Assembly: GCF_963966145.1 (NCBI RefSeq)
Contig: NC_091046.1
Location: forward strand, 14,880,001-14,944,000
DNA: 64,000 nucleotides
Direction: 5' to 3'
Source: Tenebrio molitor
Lineage: Eukaryota; Arthropoda; Insecta; Coleoptera; Tenebrionidae
The position numbers and the translations under genes are program-made. Positions 1 to 11,479 of this stretch are shown here, piece by piece. Position 1 is the stretch's first letter. Each line of letters begins with the position of its first letter. The notes under the pieces are model-generated. The model was not told where the DNA came from and did not search any database. It worked only from the letters and a program-made list of their open reading frames with translations.

Positions 1-1275
1 CCGCGGGCATAACTAGAACATAATAATCACTAGACTTCATTTTTAATAATAAATACGCTCACAATAGGTACAAACACAAAAAATTTAACAATACTGTGTT
101 GTTTCTTACTTAGGTACCCGTAAGTAAAAGATCTGCAGTGTAAAAATAGTTAACGCTTAACTTTCATTAACAAAAAAATTAAACACTATACTTACACGTT
201 TACTACGAGCCACTATTGTTAATCGTGGATTAACATTTAACCGAGACAACAGCGCATGCGAATGTGATTATAGATTTTAACGAGATAACTTAAGTACAGT
301 TAGTAATACAAAAATAAAAACATTTCAAAATTATCTTGATTTCCTTCATAAAAGATTCATCAGAGAGAATGTTTAACAGAAATTATGAAACTTGCAAATT
401 CTTTCGCTTTTCATACTCTTAGCCTTTTTCATTCTACATTCTAAAAGGATATTATAATTATTGTACATCCATTTAACTGGTTTCAATTAACTTCTCTCAC
501 TTTACAGGAATTCTGAAATTCTTGGGAATAACGTTATGGCACATGAAACACTAACCCATATGCGGTCGGTTTTAATTAACAAATATGTTTAACACGTACA
601 TATTTCAAAGGTCAAAGCTTAGAAACAAGTTGGAAGTGGTCATTACAGTAACAAATTTTGTGGGGCAAATAAAAATAATTTTTGGGACGTTATAAATATT
701 CTTCAGGTTTTAATACGAGTAGCTGGATAAATTAATGTTTCAACAATTTTTTGAATGTTTACGCGCTTACCATTTAAATGACGAAGGTCAGGTTCTTTTA
801 ATAAAAAAAGAAAGCAAAGATACTTTTATAGTTGCTCTTTACTAAATGGCTACCTTATTTCTAGAGTATAAAATAAAAAAGATTTGTTGCAAAATATAAA
901 TAGTTTCAAAAAAATATAGTGCAAAAGACTTTTGTATTAAAAAGGAAAATTACTTTACCGTACACCCCGAATCTTCGTGCGTTTTTTGTTTTGTTTTGTA
1001 AACAGTCCAAAAACATACCGTCAAAAATATTGTAAGATGAAATCACTGAAAATAGTTTTTTCCTTGGGAGTATATCTCCAAAACTATGAGATTCCCCTTT
1101 AATTTTAGGGGTAACTATACATTTAAATATGCATTCGTGCAGTTAATATTTTGTGGAAACTTATACATACAGGTATTTCACGAGTGATAATGACTTATGT
1201 AATGAATTTGGAGTGTTTAATTAAGAGACACTGTCAATTCAACTTCCAAGAAATAAATCAGAATAAATAGTTATT
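1..1275. other. AT-rich intergenic or intronic DNA, no gene seen
   Basis: No exon with convincing splice sites or codon bias is visible on either strand. Near 1170 there is a short match to one end of the MITE at 7606-7741 (ACAGGTATTTCACGAGTGAT), so at least one eroded transposon end lies here. Confidence 0.5.
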
Positions 1276-1409
1276 TATGCAACGAGGTTCTGTGTAAATT
1301 GGGCTTTTCTAATTGCCCGAGAGGCCAGATTGAAATACGAGCGTAGCGAGGATTTTAAGGCCTTGAGGGCAATTAGAAAAGCCCAATTTGCACAGAAACG
1401 AGTTGCATA
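1276..1409. repeat. Long imperfect hairpin with GC-rich loop
   Basis: The two ends are inverted copies of about 50 bases. The left arm begins TATGCAACGAGGTTCTGTG and the right arm ends ACAGAAACGAGTTGCATA. The loop contains the local dyad GAGCGTAGCGAGG, in contrast with the AT-rich surroundings. It follows ATAGTTATTTATG, which also precedes the hairpin at 4755. Open frames on both strands through it follow from the symmetry and are not genes. Confidence 0.75.
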
Positions 1410-1700
1410 CAAAACTTTATTGTTTGAAACGACGTCCCCAAAGCTTCCAAATCTATTAAAAATGATTTCGCATTTGCTTTTGACAGTTTTGACAAATTTT
1501 TCAAGAAATGTCACTTTGAATGTGTTATCTAGGGCAACGGTTGGTTATCTGCTATTTTTTGCTTTAGAGCAGTTAGGAGGCAGTTTACAAAGGAGAAAAA
1601 TGAGAATTTATGCCAGTTGAAAGCAGTAAAATTAATTATACTGATAAAAACACAATAAATTAAAAAAAGAAATAATCTTTGCAAGTGATACAATGTGAAC

Positions 1701-3212
1701 TAAAGGTTTGGAACAAAATTCATAATACTATTATGTGACGTTTTTAGGAAAATCGCTACAGGTCGATTTTATTTCGAAAAATGCCATCATGTGACGCGCA
1801 ACATGTTTAAATGACGTCTTTTTTTAATGGCAACCCCAACTTTTTCTTCTATTTCTGATATATCTTCCTACTACCTAAACGATGAATGAAAAAATTTGGT
1901 ACCTTACATAGCAATTTTTTTTTGAGAAAATAAAAAAAATTATTTGAAAAATTTAATTTTTATTGATTAAATTTTTTTTGGAATGGGTTTGTTTAAAATA
2001 TAAGATTTATTTTAATAAACCAAACAATTTAGAAGATTTACGGCAGAGAATTCGCGCTGAAATGGAACAAATAAGCCCTAACATTATTGAGCGCAGTGTA
2101 CAAAGACGGCAGCGGAGTTCCTCCCGGCGGTCAGAAATTTTCAGGTCTTGTAACAGGTAGTGAACGGTAAGGGATTAGCACTGGTGAAGAATGATCCTGT
2201 AATTAGGAATTACATTGCCTTTCCTAAAAGATTAAATTAAATATTTCTTTATAAGAAGACATACTTCTTGCGACCAATGATTAAAACCACCTCTTTTTTG
2301 GTGGGATGCAGGGGTAAATCGCACTTATAAATAGGCCCATTTTAAAGTAAAATTTTTAGTTTAATTATTTCTTTAAAAGCGTCACCATGGAAACTGAGTG
2401 AAAAAGGCAAACTTGTAGTGAATGGTGCAAAATTTCATCAAGCCAGAAAGTTATGTAATAAGTGATAACCGTATACGTTGGAGATGTAAAACCCTATGAC
2501 CAGTCTTAAAAAAAACTCAATACAGTGAGTGAGTACTCATATCATGTACATAAATAGAGTACAATTTGTAAATGCCGTATGTCATTTTAATTTACCCTTG
2601 TAAATAAAATTGTTTCTCCCTCTCATCAGTGTATTTATTGCCAATTTCAAGCAAAATACTCGTCATTATAATCTAGTCCGGCTACCACCCGTCGACTACC
2701 TATCGCAGTAATCCCCGATAACCTCGGGAGGAACTCGTCCGTTAAAAAGTGTTATGCAGGTAAAGAAGTGACCACCGGGAGGAACTCGGATACGCCCTGT
2801 ACAAAGTGTTGGTGAGTGCTAAATGGTTGGCGAGGGACAATTTTAACATTTGCATTAAATTTTATTGTTAACCTTAGATATCTGTTTGTTTTGTTTGAGG
2901 CCAATTAAATTTTTACATGAAAAATTAAATGAAATTTTTGAAGTAAAACTTTCTCAAAAAAAAAATTGTTATGTAAGGTACCAATTTTTTGCATTCATTG
3001 TTTAGGTAGTGGGAAGGTCTATATTCAGAAAGAGAAGAAAAAAGTGGGGGTTGTCATTAAAAAAAATTCGTGAAGACGTTATTGGGCAAAAACCAATGAC
3101 GTCATTTAAACAAATTGCGAGTCACAGGATGGCATTTTTCTAAATATAATCGACGTGTCCGAGCGATTTTCTTAAAAACATAACGCTATTTTGAATTTTG
3201 TTCCAAACTTTA
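1701..3212 (+). mobile_element. Foldback DDE transposon relic, copy A (with nested insertion)
   Basis: Inverted ends starting TAAAGGTTTGGAACAAAATTC (left) and matching the reverse complement of the right end run for a few hundred bases. The core, about 2015-2105 on the plus strand, encodes a tail resembling the C-terminus of Tc1/mariner-like transposases: PNNLEDLRQRIRAEMEQIS, then IIERSVQ. The same tail occurs in the elements at 47549-48412 and 48413-49257. Here it is broken by an insertion at 2106-2797. No complete transposase remains, so this copy could move only if a transposase were supplied in trans. Membership of the DDE superfamily is inferred from the protein tail and the end structure. 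Confidence 0.7.
2106..2797. mobile_element. Unclassified 692-bp insertion with 9-bp target duplication
   Basis: This segment splits the transposase tail of the surrounding element and is flanked by a direct repeat TGTACAAAG (2097-2105 and 2798-2806). Near its ends are inverted copies of GAGTTCCTCCCGG(C/T)GGTCA, at about 2113-2131 and 2769-2787. A further GGGAGGAACTCG copy lies at 2726. An 8-9 bp duplication fits hAT, Mutator-like or Merlin transposons. The terminal bases do not match any family I can name. Inside, near 2484-2527, is an end resembling that of the element at 32616-33394. Confidence 0.6.
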
Positions 3213-3546
3213 TGTTCGCACTGGATAAGCTAATCTTTGTGTTAAAAATATCTATTTACAGTTTCCTTTCAGCAAAAACCTTCACGAGTGAAAAAATATT
3301 CATAATAATTTGTGTACACCAACAGACTGTTTTAAAACTGTGTAAACATTTTGTAACAATGTTTAACGTTCCCAAAGACAAATTTATTTTAAGTATGAAA
3401 ATAGAGTAAAATAGACAGGAAGTGTTGCGTTCAATATCCTATTTGTTTTAATACAAAATGATTATATCTATAGCTTTCAATTTCAATTTCTTTGTACGTA
3501 GCAGTTGGAAATTCTTCAGTTCCTGGAATTCTTGTTTATAGAAAAA
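3213..3546. other. AT-rich spacer, no gene seen
   Basis: Short open frames only, with no recognisable protein and no clear repeat ends. Confidence 0.4.
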
Positions 3547-3561
3547 CTAATATTGACCTAC

Positions 3562-3720
3562 CAGAACATCTTCTTCAGGTTTTTCCTCAAACATCGGATT
3601 TTCAACTTTCGATTCGTGAAGACATTCGTACATGAAGTCAGCATCGAGTTGCGCATCGACGAGTTTTTTTTCACGCTCACCGCGAGCAATTGGATCTTGA
3701 TCCCCCATCACATAAAATCT
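3562..3720 (-). CDS. Candidate internal or first coding exon of an unrecognised acidic protein
   Basis: On the minus strand about 50 codons read as hydrophilic, acidic protein: MGDQDPIARGEREKKLVDAQ, followed by a segment containing DADFMYECLHESKVENPMF and ending EEDVL. It stops exactly at a good splice donor, CTG|GTAGGT, near 3562. Codon use and composition differ from the AT-rich surroundings. The exon may start at the ATG near 3707, which has G at -3 and +4, or at an upstream acceptor near 3715 or 3730. Those acceptors lack a good pyrimidine tract. It lies on the same strand as, and downstream of, the RRxS gene, but its start phase does not join directly to that gene's exon 2, so common membership is unproven. 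I do not recognise the family. Confidence 0.5.
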
Positions 3721-3799
3721 ATTTTTCAAACAACTGTTTCACCAAGCGGTCGTAAGTAAAAGGAAAGTGTCACAAACTTTTCATCTTCTTTGTAGAAAT

Positions 3800-4745
3800 T
3801 ACGTGCGACACAGAATTAGAAAAGCACCAATTATCTAGGCATATGCCGGACAACTGAACGTAAACGTCTCAAATATAAAAGCGAGTAATAAACAAATAAA
3901 AAATTACTTTCGAAAATTACTTTGAACTAAATTATTAGCTGCGGTCGCAGTTCCTTAAACAATTCCGTCAATGATAGGAATGAATGATTAGATATACTTT
4001 CTATTGCAAAGTTAAGAATCGATTGAAATGCTTTGATTTTAATGGGAAAGTGATGGGAGTCATTTCGTACGATATCAGCAAGAGCATACAGTCGTAAATA
4101 TTAACAAAATGAATTGCAGAAAGATTACTTTTTTCTAAACTTGAAAGCTAAAATAATACACGTGAAGTAGCTTATGCAACGACCTGCATTGTTACATTAG
4201 ATTTATGGCATGAACGTTGGAAAAAGTTTGACGATTCTCACTTCAAATGCGCAGAACCGAGAACCGCAATAGCATTACAAAATAACAATGTAGAAATATT
4301 AAGATGATGAGACCGTCACCTTTCACTACTATAGATCGAACATTTTAATTATGTTTTGTATATAAACAATCTTACAATAAGATATTTATATAAATATGTA
4401 CCATATATTTTGAACAATTTAGGCCATAGATAAAAGGTCATTTATACAAATGATTTCCACTGCAACATCTGGACAAACAAATTACAAACAGATATGTATA
4501 TGCGCAAATCTAATGAATAATCATTATTTTATTGGTGTATGTCGCTGGTTTCGACACTTTCTTTATACACATTAAACATATAAGCACGGAACAGGTTGGT
4601 TACACGTTTAATAATTTATTACTGATTGTGAAACTTCTTATTTTATGAGAATTTTTGTAAAAACATCACAACTCACCAACGGAGAAGAAAAAGATTTCAA
4701 TTATCAAGAACATAATAGTAACAATGTTAATACTTTTGTGTCACC
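3800..4745. other. AT-rich DNA, nothing recognised
   Basis: No exon, hairpin or transposon end could be supported here. Confidence 0.4.
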
Positions 4746-4754
4746 TAAATAGTT

Positions 4755-4870
4755 ATTTATGTTACAAGTGTTGAAAACAATCCATTGCTTTACGAACGGT
4801 AATATGGCGCGAGACGCAGTCGAGCGCTGTATGTGAGTGAGTAAAGCAATGGAGTTTTCACAAGAGTACC
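4755..4870. repeat. Hairpin with GC-rich loop
   Basis: Arms pair TTGAAAACAATCCATTGCTTTAC with AGTAAAGCAATGGAGTTTTCA. The loop contains GGCGCGAGACGCAGTCGAGCGC. It is preceded by ATAGTTATTTATG, the same lead-in as the hairpin at 1276. Confidence 0.7.
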
Positions 4871-5883
4871 ATACAATATTTTTTGTGCTGCCTTTTGTAA
4901 TAAAACATATTTTTGAATCATTAACATAATAAATATTACTTAAACAAAATTATGCTGCTAATCAATTTAGCACTAAATATATCAAATGTCAATCTGTCAG
5001 TGCTCGAATTTCAAATTCAAACGCAACTTTATAGCTTGCAAGGTCACCAACCGAAATTTTTATAAATAAACCCCCCAAACCTAAAATTAACACATTTTAG
5101 CATTTTTTAAATATTTACGAAGCCTTTGGTTTTATAACATTAGAGACATAATTGTCTTTCAGTAATACTTGATTTGCCACAATTAGTTTATTTTTTCTTG
5201 CCTTAGATTTCTTGTTTGTCAATTGCAGCACTAGAGTTTTCTCATTTCCATTGCCGCACGCTAATCGTCCACTTAAAATGCCAATTGCAACTGCGGCAGC
5301 ACAAAAAATGTTTTACACGTTTTGATTGCACTGGTCAACAGCGAAAATGTATCCTGGACGCAATTAGGTAATTTACATTAAGATGTTCTTGCTAATTACG
5401 AATATAACAGCAAAACAGGATATTAGCTCTGGTTTTGAAGATACGGCATAACTATGTCACACTCATCTTAAAATACATATTAGGTCTAGAAATTGCAATC
5501 TTCCTAAAGTGAAAAATGTCCAAAATATGTAGTTTTTTAGTTGAACCGAGAAAAATCCTCTTTGCTCCTGTGTGATTTGTAAAGAAAAAACTTTGTTGAG
5601 GGCATGAATTGAAAAGGCCCAGTTTTCAATTAGAGTGCATTTCAACGAGAGGTACATAGGCGTCGCCATCGAGATGCGCAAGATGTAAGGGAAGGGGAAC
5701 CCAAAATCGAGTCCATTGGCGTAGTCGAATTTTATTCTTGTTCTTACTTTCACAACACAAAAAATATCAGATTTTCGCAGCCGGGATTAGAAGTCGAGTT
5801 GTATGATATAAAAATCATGACATGAATAATGAATTATTCCCGAGAGGGAAACAATATTGTCAAAAAGCTTTTTAGGGAGCTTA

Positions 5884-6096
5884 TACAGTTGGATTAAAAA
5901 AAAAAACGGGACATGAATCTTCTAATGTAAATTTGGTTTTGTCCATTTGTCAATTAATTGTCTTAACAAAACCTATCAAATAATTTTTGAAAATGTCATG
6001 TCAAGTTCATTGAAGTTTGACCATAATTACCTCGTAAGGTTTCACACTATTAAAAAACCCAACAAATTATGTCAATTTTTTTTAAATCCAACTGTA
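5884..6096. mobile_element. Short MITE, ends TACAGTTGGATT
   Basis: Inverted ends TACAGTTGGATTAAAAAAA and its complement bound a 213-bp non-coding segment at TA dinucleotides. It is a diverged relative of the TACAGTTGGCTTCAAAAAA family at 33925, 52345 and 57868. Confidence 0.75.
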
Positions 6097-6511
6097 TAAT
6101 GATGGAAAAATTAAAATACAATTTTTACATTTTTGTAAAAAATTTTGGGCGTGAAAAAATAGTATAAACATGGAAATATGTTACAGTCATCAAAATGTTT
6201 AAATTTGTCAACAGCCAGTTGCTAATTTTCCCCCAATGCGTAACTTTATTAAAAATAAGACACATTACTTGATTTAAAACACAAACCTCAAGAGCCAATT
6301 CCTGCGGGTTAGTAATGTCATAATATTTCATTGATATCGCGAACGTCCTAAATCAAGGCAATTCATGAAAACATGTTCTAAACCCGAGCTAATTATTTTT
6401 TTTAAACATTACTTTCTGCGGTAGTTACAAAACTAAGAAAAAAAAAACTTTCATCTTAGAAAAAAATTAAAAGTTAAAATTTGTTGACCAGTAGTATTAC
6501 TTACTACCATT

Positions 6512-7007
6512 TACAGGGTGATTTTGAAATAAGTTTGGAAAAAAAATGTGAAGTATCCTTGACACAAAATAATTCTGCGTAAATGACTTTTGGAGGTGAA
6601 ATCAAAAGGATGGAAATTACCCTATATCCTTGTATTTTCAACGCCTATGAATAAGGAAAATTTGTCCGAATTTGTTCATTTCATTAGCGATCATTGTTAC
6701 ATCAACTCCACAATAAAGTCGCAGGTTCAAGCACATTGCTTTGTAAATGTTTCTATGGAAATGATCGAGAAGAGTTACGTTTGTGACTGACGGTCACCTT
6801 TGATTATTATTATTGTTGCTAAACTACCAAGATAATCAGGTAATCACCTTTAACTCAGCAGCGTACTAGCAATTTTGAGAAAATTTTCAATCATTTGTAT
6901 CTCGAAAACGAAAAAACTTTTATAAGAACATGTTTTTGTCGTGACTTCTTCTCATTATCACCAATTACCGGCTTTTTTTTCCAAACTTATTTCAGAATCA
7001 CCCTGTA
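6512..7007. mobile_element. MITE, ends TACAGGGTGATTTTGAAATA
   Basis: The 496-bp segment starts TACAGGGTGATTTTGAAATA and ends with the inverted copy, TATTTCAGAATCACCCTGTA, followed on both inner sides by T/A-rich runs. The TA at each end fits a Tc1/mariner target duplication. A 66-codon open frame inside (6590-6790) has no recognisable similarity. Confidence 0.8.
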
Positions 7008-7605
7008 TTTTACAGCCATTAACGAATTACTATAAATTCGGAACTTAAATTAGGAAATAATAAATCAGACTATTTAACAATGGAAGTTTGTATTTTAAAT
7101 CATGATTTTGGGAACAACTACATACATATGTATATTACTTATAATTTCTTACCAACTGGAGATTTTTAATTTAAAAAAGTGTGATATTTTTGACATGTTC
7201 AAATTTCGTCGATTGAGAAATTGTATATCGCATCTCGAGTATTTACTAGCAATGAAGGTATTCCTTCCTGAATAACATTGCTCCACTTCTAGCTTAAATA
7301 TTACTAAATTTAAAAAAAATTGTATTGCCCACATACTTTAATTTTGTTTATTGACGAAGGCTGAAAGTCTTGAAACATAAATAGTATGGGTAAAAAAGTA
7401 CGACTATTTGAAAGTATGTATGGAAATATGAATAGGCAATTCTCCAACTGCAAAGCTATGCTGGTTCTCTAACTTGTTGCTCAATTAATAGATCTTGCAG
7501 ATAATGTTCAAGTGCTAAAAAATGAACGTTTTCCTTTAAATTAAAAATCTACCACAGTAGTTCTAATTAGTGAATCTCGTGAGTTTTTTTTAAATGACTA
7601 TACTA

Positions 7606-7741
7606 TACAGGGTATTTCATAAGTGATAATGGGCCCGACGGAATTCGAAAATGCAACTCACAATACATTATTGCAAAGTTAAACTGGATATGGACGCAGA
7701 CAACATCCAGGTTTACTTTGCAAATGTATTAATACCCTGTA
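7606..7741. mobile_element. Small MITE, ends TACAGGGTATTTCA
   Basis: A 136-bp element with ends TACAGGGTATT and AATACCCTGTA and an inner inverted pair, TTGCAAAGTTAAACTGGATA against a complementary copy. A partial relative lies near 1167. Confidence 0.8.
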
Positions 7742-7867
7742 TTACTGACCACAGTGCAGGTATAAAATATGATTAGCTTAGCAAAGATAAAGAATATGTT
7801 TAACTAGCAACTTACAAGAAAATACTACTGATTACATCTGTGAATTAAAAATGCAGTCAGTTTCATA

Positions 7868-8099
7868 TACGGCGTGATCAAGAAGGACTGTTTAAGTTGG
7901 TAACACTGGATGGTATTTTAAATCGTATAACAGGAGTAACTTCCGGTTGTTGGTGGCTTGTCGTTGTTAATGCTATACCTATATCAGATAATTGTCAAAT
8001 AAACCAACAAAACATATCCAGTTGCAGTGTTAAAAATAACCGAATTAAAAAAAATTCTTAATTGTACTGCCAACTTAAACAGTCCTTGATCACCCGGTA
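7868..8099 (-). mobile_element. MITE family X, copy 1
   Basis: A 232-bp element with ends GTGATCAAGAAGGACTGTTT and the inverse, each at TA. Two more copies lie at 30138-30378 and 46412-46646 in the opposite orientation, with good similarity along the whole length including the CAACAAAACATATCCAGTTG core. No coding capacity. Confidence 0.9.
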
Positions 8100-8830
8100 G
8101 ATAGATACATTACAATTTCAAACCATTAACTCCTCTTCAAGATGTTTCGGGGACAATCTAATTCATGTATCACGTGATCACGAATGATCCAATCAAAACG
8201 CGTAAAGTCCTTAGTTGCATGCCTATCACAGCGATAATAAAAAACAAAAAAAATATTATCTTATTTACTCTCGTTGTTACGATTTTTGATTGAAATAAAT
8301 TTGACAGTTAGACAAATAAATGAATAATTTTGCATTTCATTCATTATATTGTCTCATCGAATATAACACGTGGTATGATTAATCATCGAAGATATTAAAT
8401 TCGTGAAATTGAAGCAGGACATTTCACTCATAATATCATCGATAATAATCATACCACCAGTTATATTATAGCCGAAAATATCTAATACGTAATAGTTATT
8501 TCTGCATTGAAATTCTAAAACTGAAAATTGGTGTTTTATTTTTTTCACTACCAGTCTGAGAAGGCGTCATTATTTACTCCTGAACCGAACCCCACAGTAG
8601 AATTTCTCTCCTATTGGTTAATAATTTTTCATTATTAACACAGGGTTAATAATGAACAACCGTCACCTAGTAACGAAAGATTGTCGCGTATTTCATTGGT
8701 TAACGTAGACGATTTTCATAGCAATCGTTTAGAAACAACTACTCGGATCCGTCGCATCCGACAAAATAATTTTATTAATAATTTTTACCAGAAAGGATTT
8801 TAACGTATCTAGTAGTGAAAAAAATTGTAT
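8100..8830. other. AT-rich DNA, no gene seen
   Basis: Contains short dyads (for example around TTAATAATTTTTCATTATTAA at 8618) but no exon or bounded element that I can support. Confidence 0.4.
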
Positions 8831-8842
8831 CTATAAACCACG

Positions 8843-8925
8843 GTAGAGAAGTTCCTTATGGCCTTCGCGCCTTGGCGCTCTGGCTATAATCATGAACTTC
8901 TCCACCTTGATGTATAATATACTAT
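8843..8925. repeat. Hairpin with GC-rich loop
   Basis: Arms GGTAGAGAAGTTC and GAACTTCTCCACC surround inner complementary TTATGGCC/GGCTATAA and the loop TTCGCGCCTTGGCGCTC. Confidence 0.6.
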
Positions 8926-9036
8926 TTTTTAAAGTTCATATTCGGTATTTATTTAATCAGGTCATGTTTATTCACGTCCTGTTAAATTCTGTCAATTTTA
9001 CGGCAATATTTTTCGGCTAATAAAACATTCGTAATC

Positions 9037-9091
9037 CTTTAACAAAAAATAAGCGTTGAAAAATTTTTTCAACGCTTATTTTTTGTTAAAG
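9037..9091. repeat. Near-perfect 27-bp-arm palindrome
   Basis: CTTTAACAAAAAATAAGCGT with the following GAAAAA is mirrored exactly by its reverse complement, with a single central base. Total length is 55 bp. Confidence 0.9.
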
Positions 9092-9179
9092 CTAATTAGC
9101 TTGCTATATGCATATTAAATGTCTTACATAACCAGACACGTGGTAAGTCTGGAATACTATTGGCATCGAACAAATGTGG

Positions 9180-9350
9180 AAAAGTGAGTTTCATTACCGC
9201 ACTCAGTGGGATAAGAATTTACTTTTCCCACTGAGTGAGGTAATGAAACTCATTTATCCCACTGAGTGAGGTAATGAAAATGCGTGAGGTAATGACGTTC
9301 TTATCCCACTCAAAATTAGTGGGATAAGTATCATTTATCCCACGGGATTA
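9180..9350. repeat. Cluster of short inverted and direct copies of CCCACTGAGTGAGGTAATGA
   Basis: CCCACTGAGTGAGGTAATGA occurs twice directly, near 9226 and 9261, and once inverted near 9190. The part-motif GTGAGGTAATGA recurs near 9283. Next to it is a short dyad of ATCCCACT/AGTGGGAT. No open frame or transposase is present. Confidence 0.75.
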
Positions 9351-9424
9351 GATATATAACTTTATTTCACTGCCGAAAATCAATAGATAAGATTAATTTT
9401 TTAATTTGGGGCGGTCTTAGGTAA

Positions 9425-9560
9425 AATTTTGTACATAACACGTGGGCTAAAGCATATTACAGGAAACTCGTGTGATTACAGATGAACTCGGGCTAACGCC
9501 TTCGTTACCTGCAATCTTCACACTCGAGTCCTGTAATATTGCTTTTATCCCACTAATTAT
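9425..9560. repeat. Hairpin with GC-rich loop
   Basis: ATATTACAGGAAACTCGTGTG is mirrored by CACACTCGAGTCCTGTAATAT. The loop carries CTCGGGCTAACGCC. Confidence 0.65.
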
Positions 9561-10342
9561 GTAAATAAAAATAACTATTAAACAATGAATTGAAAAAAGT
9601 CCCAGAATCGTTTCCGGCTTTTAGTTTTACAAAGGTCTTCAGACAAATGAATCTTGACCGTCTAGAATCCAAAAATCAGTGACAAAATTTTAATGTATGT
9701 ATGTGAAACGATTATTCTTGAAGAAAACAAAATTATTCTAAGAACTCAGATGAGCAGCGCAGACGACATTGATGTGGGTGAAAGTCGTCGGAGTTTATTT
9801 AGAACACTAACGGTACAGAAATTCAGCGGTTAGTTTGTGATTTCAAGGATAATTACATGGACTTCTACTTTATTATCATGAAAATTTCTGCTCGTCGCTT
9901 GAATAAATATAATCCTTGACGGTTCAAAATCTGTCTACTGTGTATTTTCATAAAACCATAAAATTCATTACGTATTATGGGTGGTGCCGATACGTGCGTA
10001 GGATCTAAAAGCGCGAAAGGATAGAGAAGTGAGTGAAAGTTCAATGTCTTTCTCAGTTTTTTAATTACAGGTAATTTTTGATTTACCTTGCATGTAGAAA
10101 TCCATCTTCATTTTTGTGACCTATATGAATATATGTCTCCACGAGCGCTACAATTTGTTACACTTTACAATCAAAACATTTTATAAATGCTTCTACGGCT
10201 ACATATTTTGCTACTTCAGTGTTATTCTGTAAACCAGCTACATAAAACATGCATTTTATTGGATTCAATCAATCAAAACATTCAAAACAAAAGAACTTAA
10301 TCAGTTTCCTTATACATATCTACTAAAATATAAAATTTGTAG
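9561..10342. other. AT-rich DNA, no gene seen
   Basis: A minus-strand segment near 9750-9830 has slightly coding-like composition but ends after about 20 codons with no convincing splice pair, so it was not called. Confidence 0.35.
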
Positions 10343-10572
10343 TACACTGGCGGCCATTAATTTGGAAACACCGGCCTAATCTAGTTTACTGAATATTTCT
10401 AATATTTGATAGTGTAAGCGTTATGTCATGAGCGTACGTCACCCATATTCATCGTTGAGCGCATTCAACAGACTGTCACAGCCGAAATTGATATGTCAAT
10501 AACATTGTCAAAGTGACAAACAATTTACAATAGAAAAATCTTGGTGTTTCCAAATTAATGGCCGCCACTGTA
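10343..10572. mobile_element. MITE with ends TACA(C/G)TGGCGGCCATTAAT
   Basis: A 230-bp element. Nearly identical 29-bp inverted ends, GTGGCGGCCATTAATTTGGA continuing AACACC, lie at TA dinucleotides. Interior non-coding. Confidence 0.9.
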
Positions 10573-10589
10573 CATATAATAAAATTAAT

Positions 10590-10660
10590 ACATACATATA
10601 TTTTTTTTTATTATACCTGAATCATAATCCCTGTTTTTGACACTAAAATGCGTGCGAAAA
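10590..10660 (+). repeat. Dispersed repeat fragment, copy 1
   Basis: About 60 bases (TTATACCTGAATCATAATCC, then CTGTTTTTGACACTAAAATG) are repeated with few changes at 33627-33690. Boundaries and class unknown. Confidence 0.6.
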
Positions 10661-11065
10661 AGGGCCTTTTTAGAATCTGCGTCTCTAATAGGTCTATTAT
10701 TGTACATATTCAATTTGTAGTCGTTTACGGATGGCTATCTCTTAAAGCACTCGTAGTTTAATAGATCTCTAAGAAATGTTTAATCAATATTTCAGTATAT
10801 TATTGTCATTTACACCAAAAAACTACCACTACACCAATATTCCCTAGAATTTGAAAATTTAATTTTTTTATTTAAAAATTAAAACAAGGATGCAAATTCT
10901 AAAAAAATAACAAAAAAACTCGTTTTATAAGGGCATTGGCGCACTCGTCCCATACAAAACTCCCCTACGGCTCGTTTTCTATACCTACACATTTTTTCTT
11001 TCTGAATTTTTTACCAAAAAATGTTACAAATTGATTTAAATTTTTGAATAAACAAGGCATACATA

Positions 11066-11479
11066 TACAGTGCCCTTTTTTTAACGCTGACCATAGGAAT
11101 TTACATGCTACAAAGTTAATGAGCTTTTGAGTAGGAATTTTTAAGTGAAATTTGGTAGGATATTAGATTAGTATTTTATAAATCAATTTCTTCGGCCCAT
11201 CGTACAAAACAAAATAATCATGGAATTAGAGCAAAGATAGGTTATAAAACGTTCTGGGCAAGAAATAATGTAATAAATTTAAAGTACTTTTTTTTAAAAT
11301 TAATTCCGTAATTATTTTATTTTGTAGTACATATAAAATAAACTTAAATTGATTTATAAAATACTAGTCTAATATTCTGACAAATTTCACTTAAAAATTA
11401 CTGCTAAAAAGGTTATTAACACGATCCAAAATTTTTGTCATGTAAATCCCTATGGCCAGCGTTAAAAAAAGGCACTGTA
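11066..11479. mobile_element. Foldback MITE, ends TACAGTGCC
   Basis: A 414-bp almost fully palindromic element. TACAGTGCCCTTTTTTTAAC at the left is mirrored at the right by GTTAAAAAAAGGCACTGTA, and the match continues through TTACATG and AAATTTCACTTAAAAATT. The interior centre is AT-rich. The ends resemble those of 32616-33394. Confidence 0.85.

Noticed and set aside
1275..1620. Opposed open frames of 79 and 96 codons containing similar peptide (AIRKAQF)
   Set aside because: Both run through the arms of the hairpin at 1276-1409. The similarity is caused by the inverted repeat.
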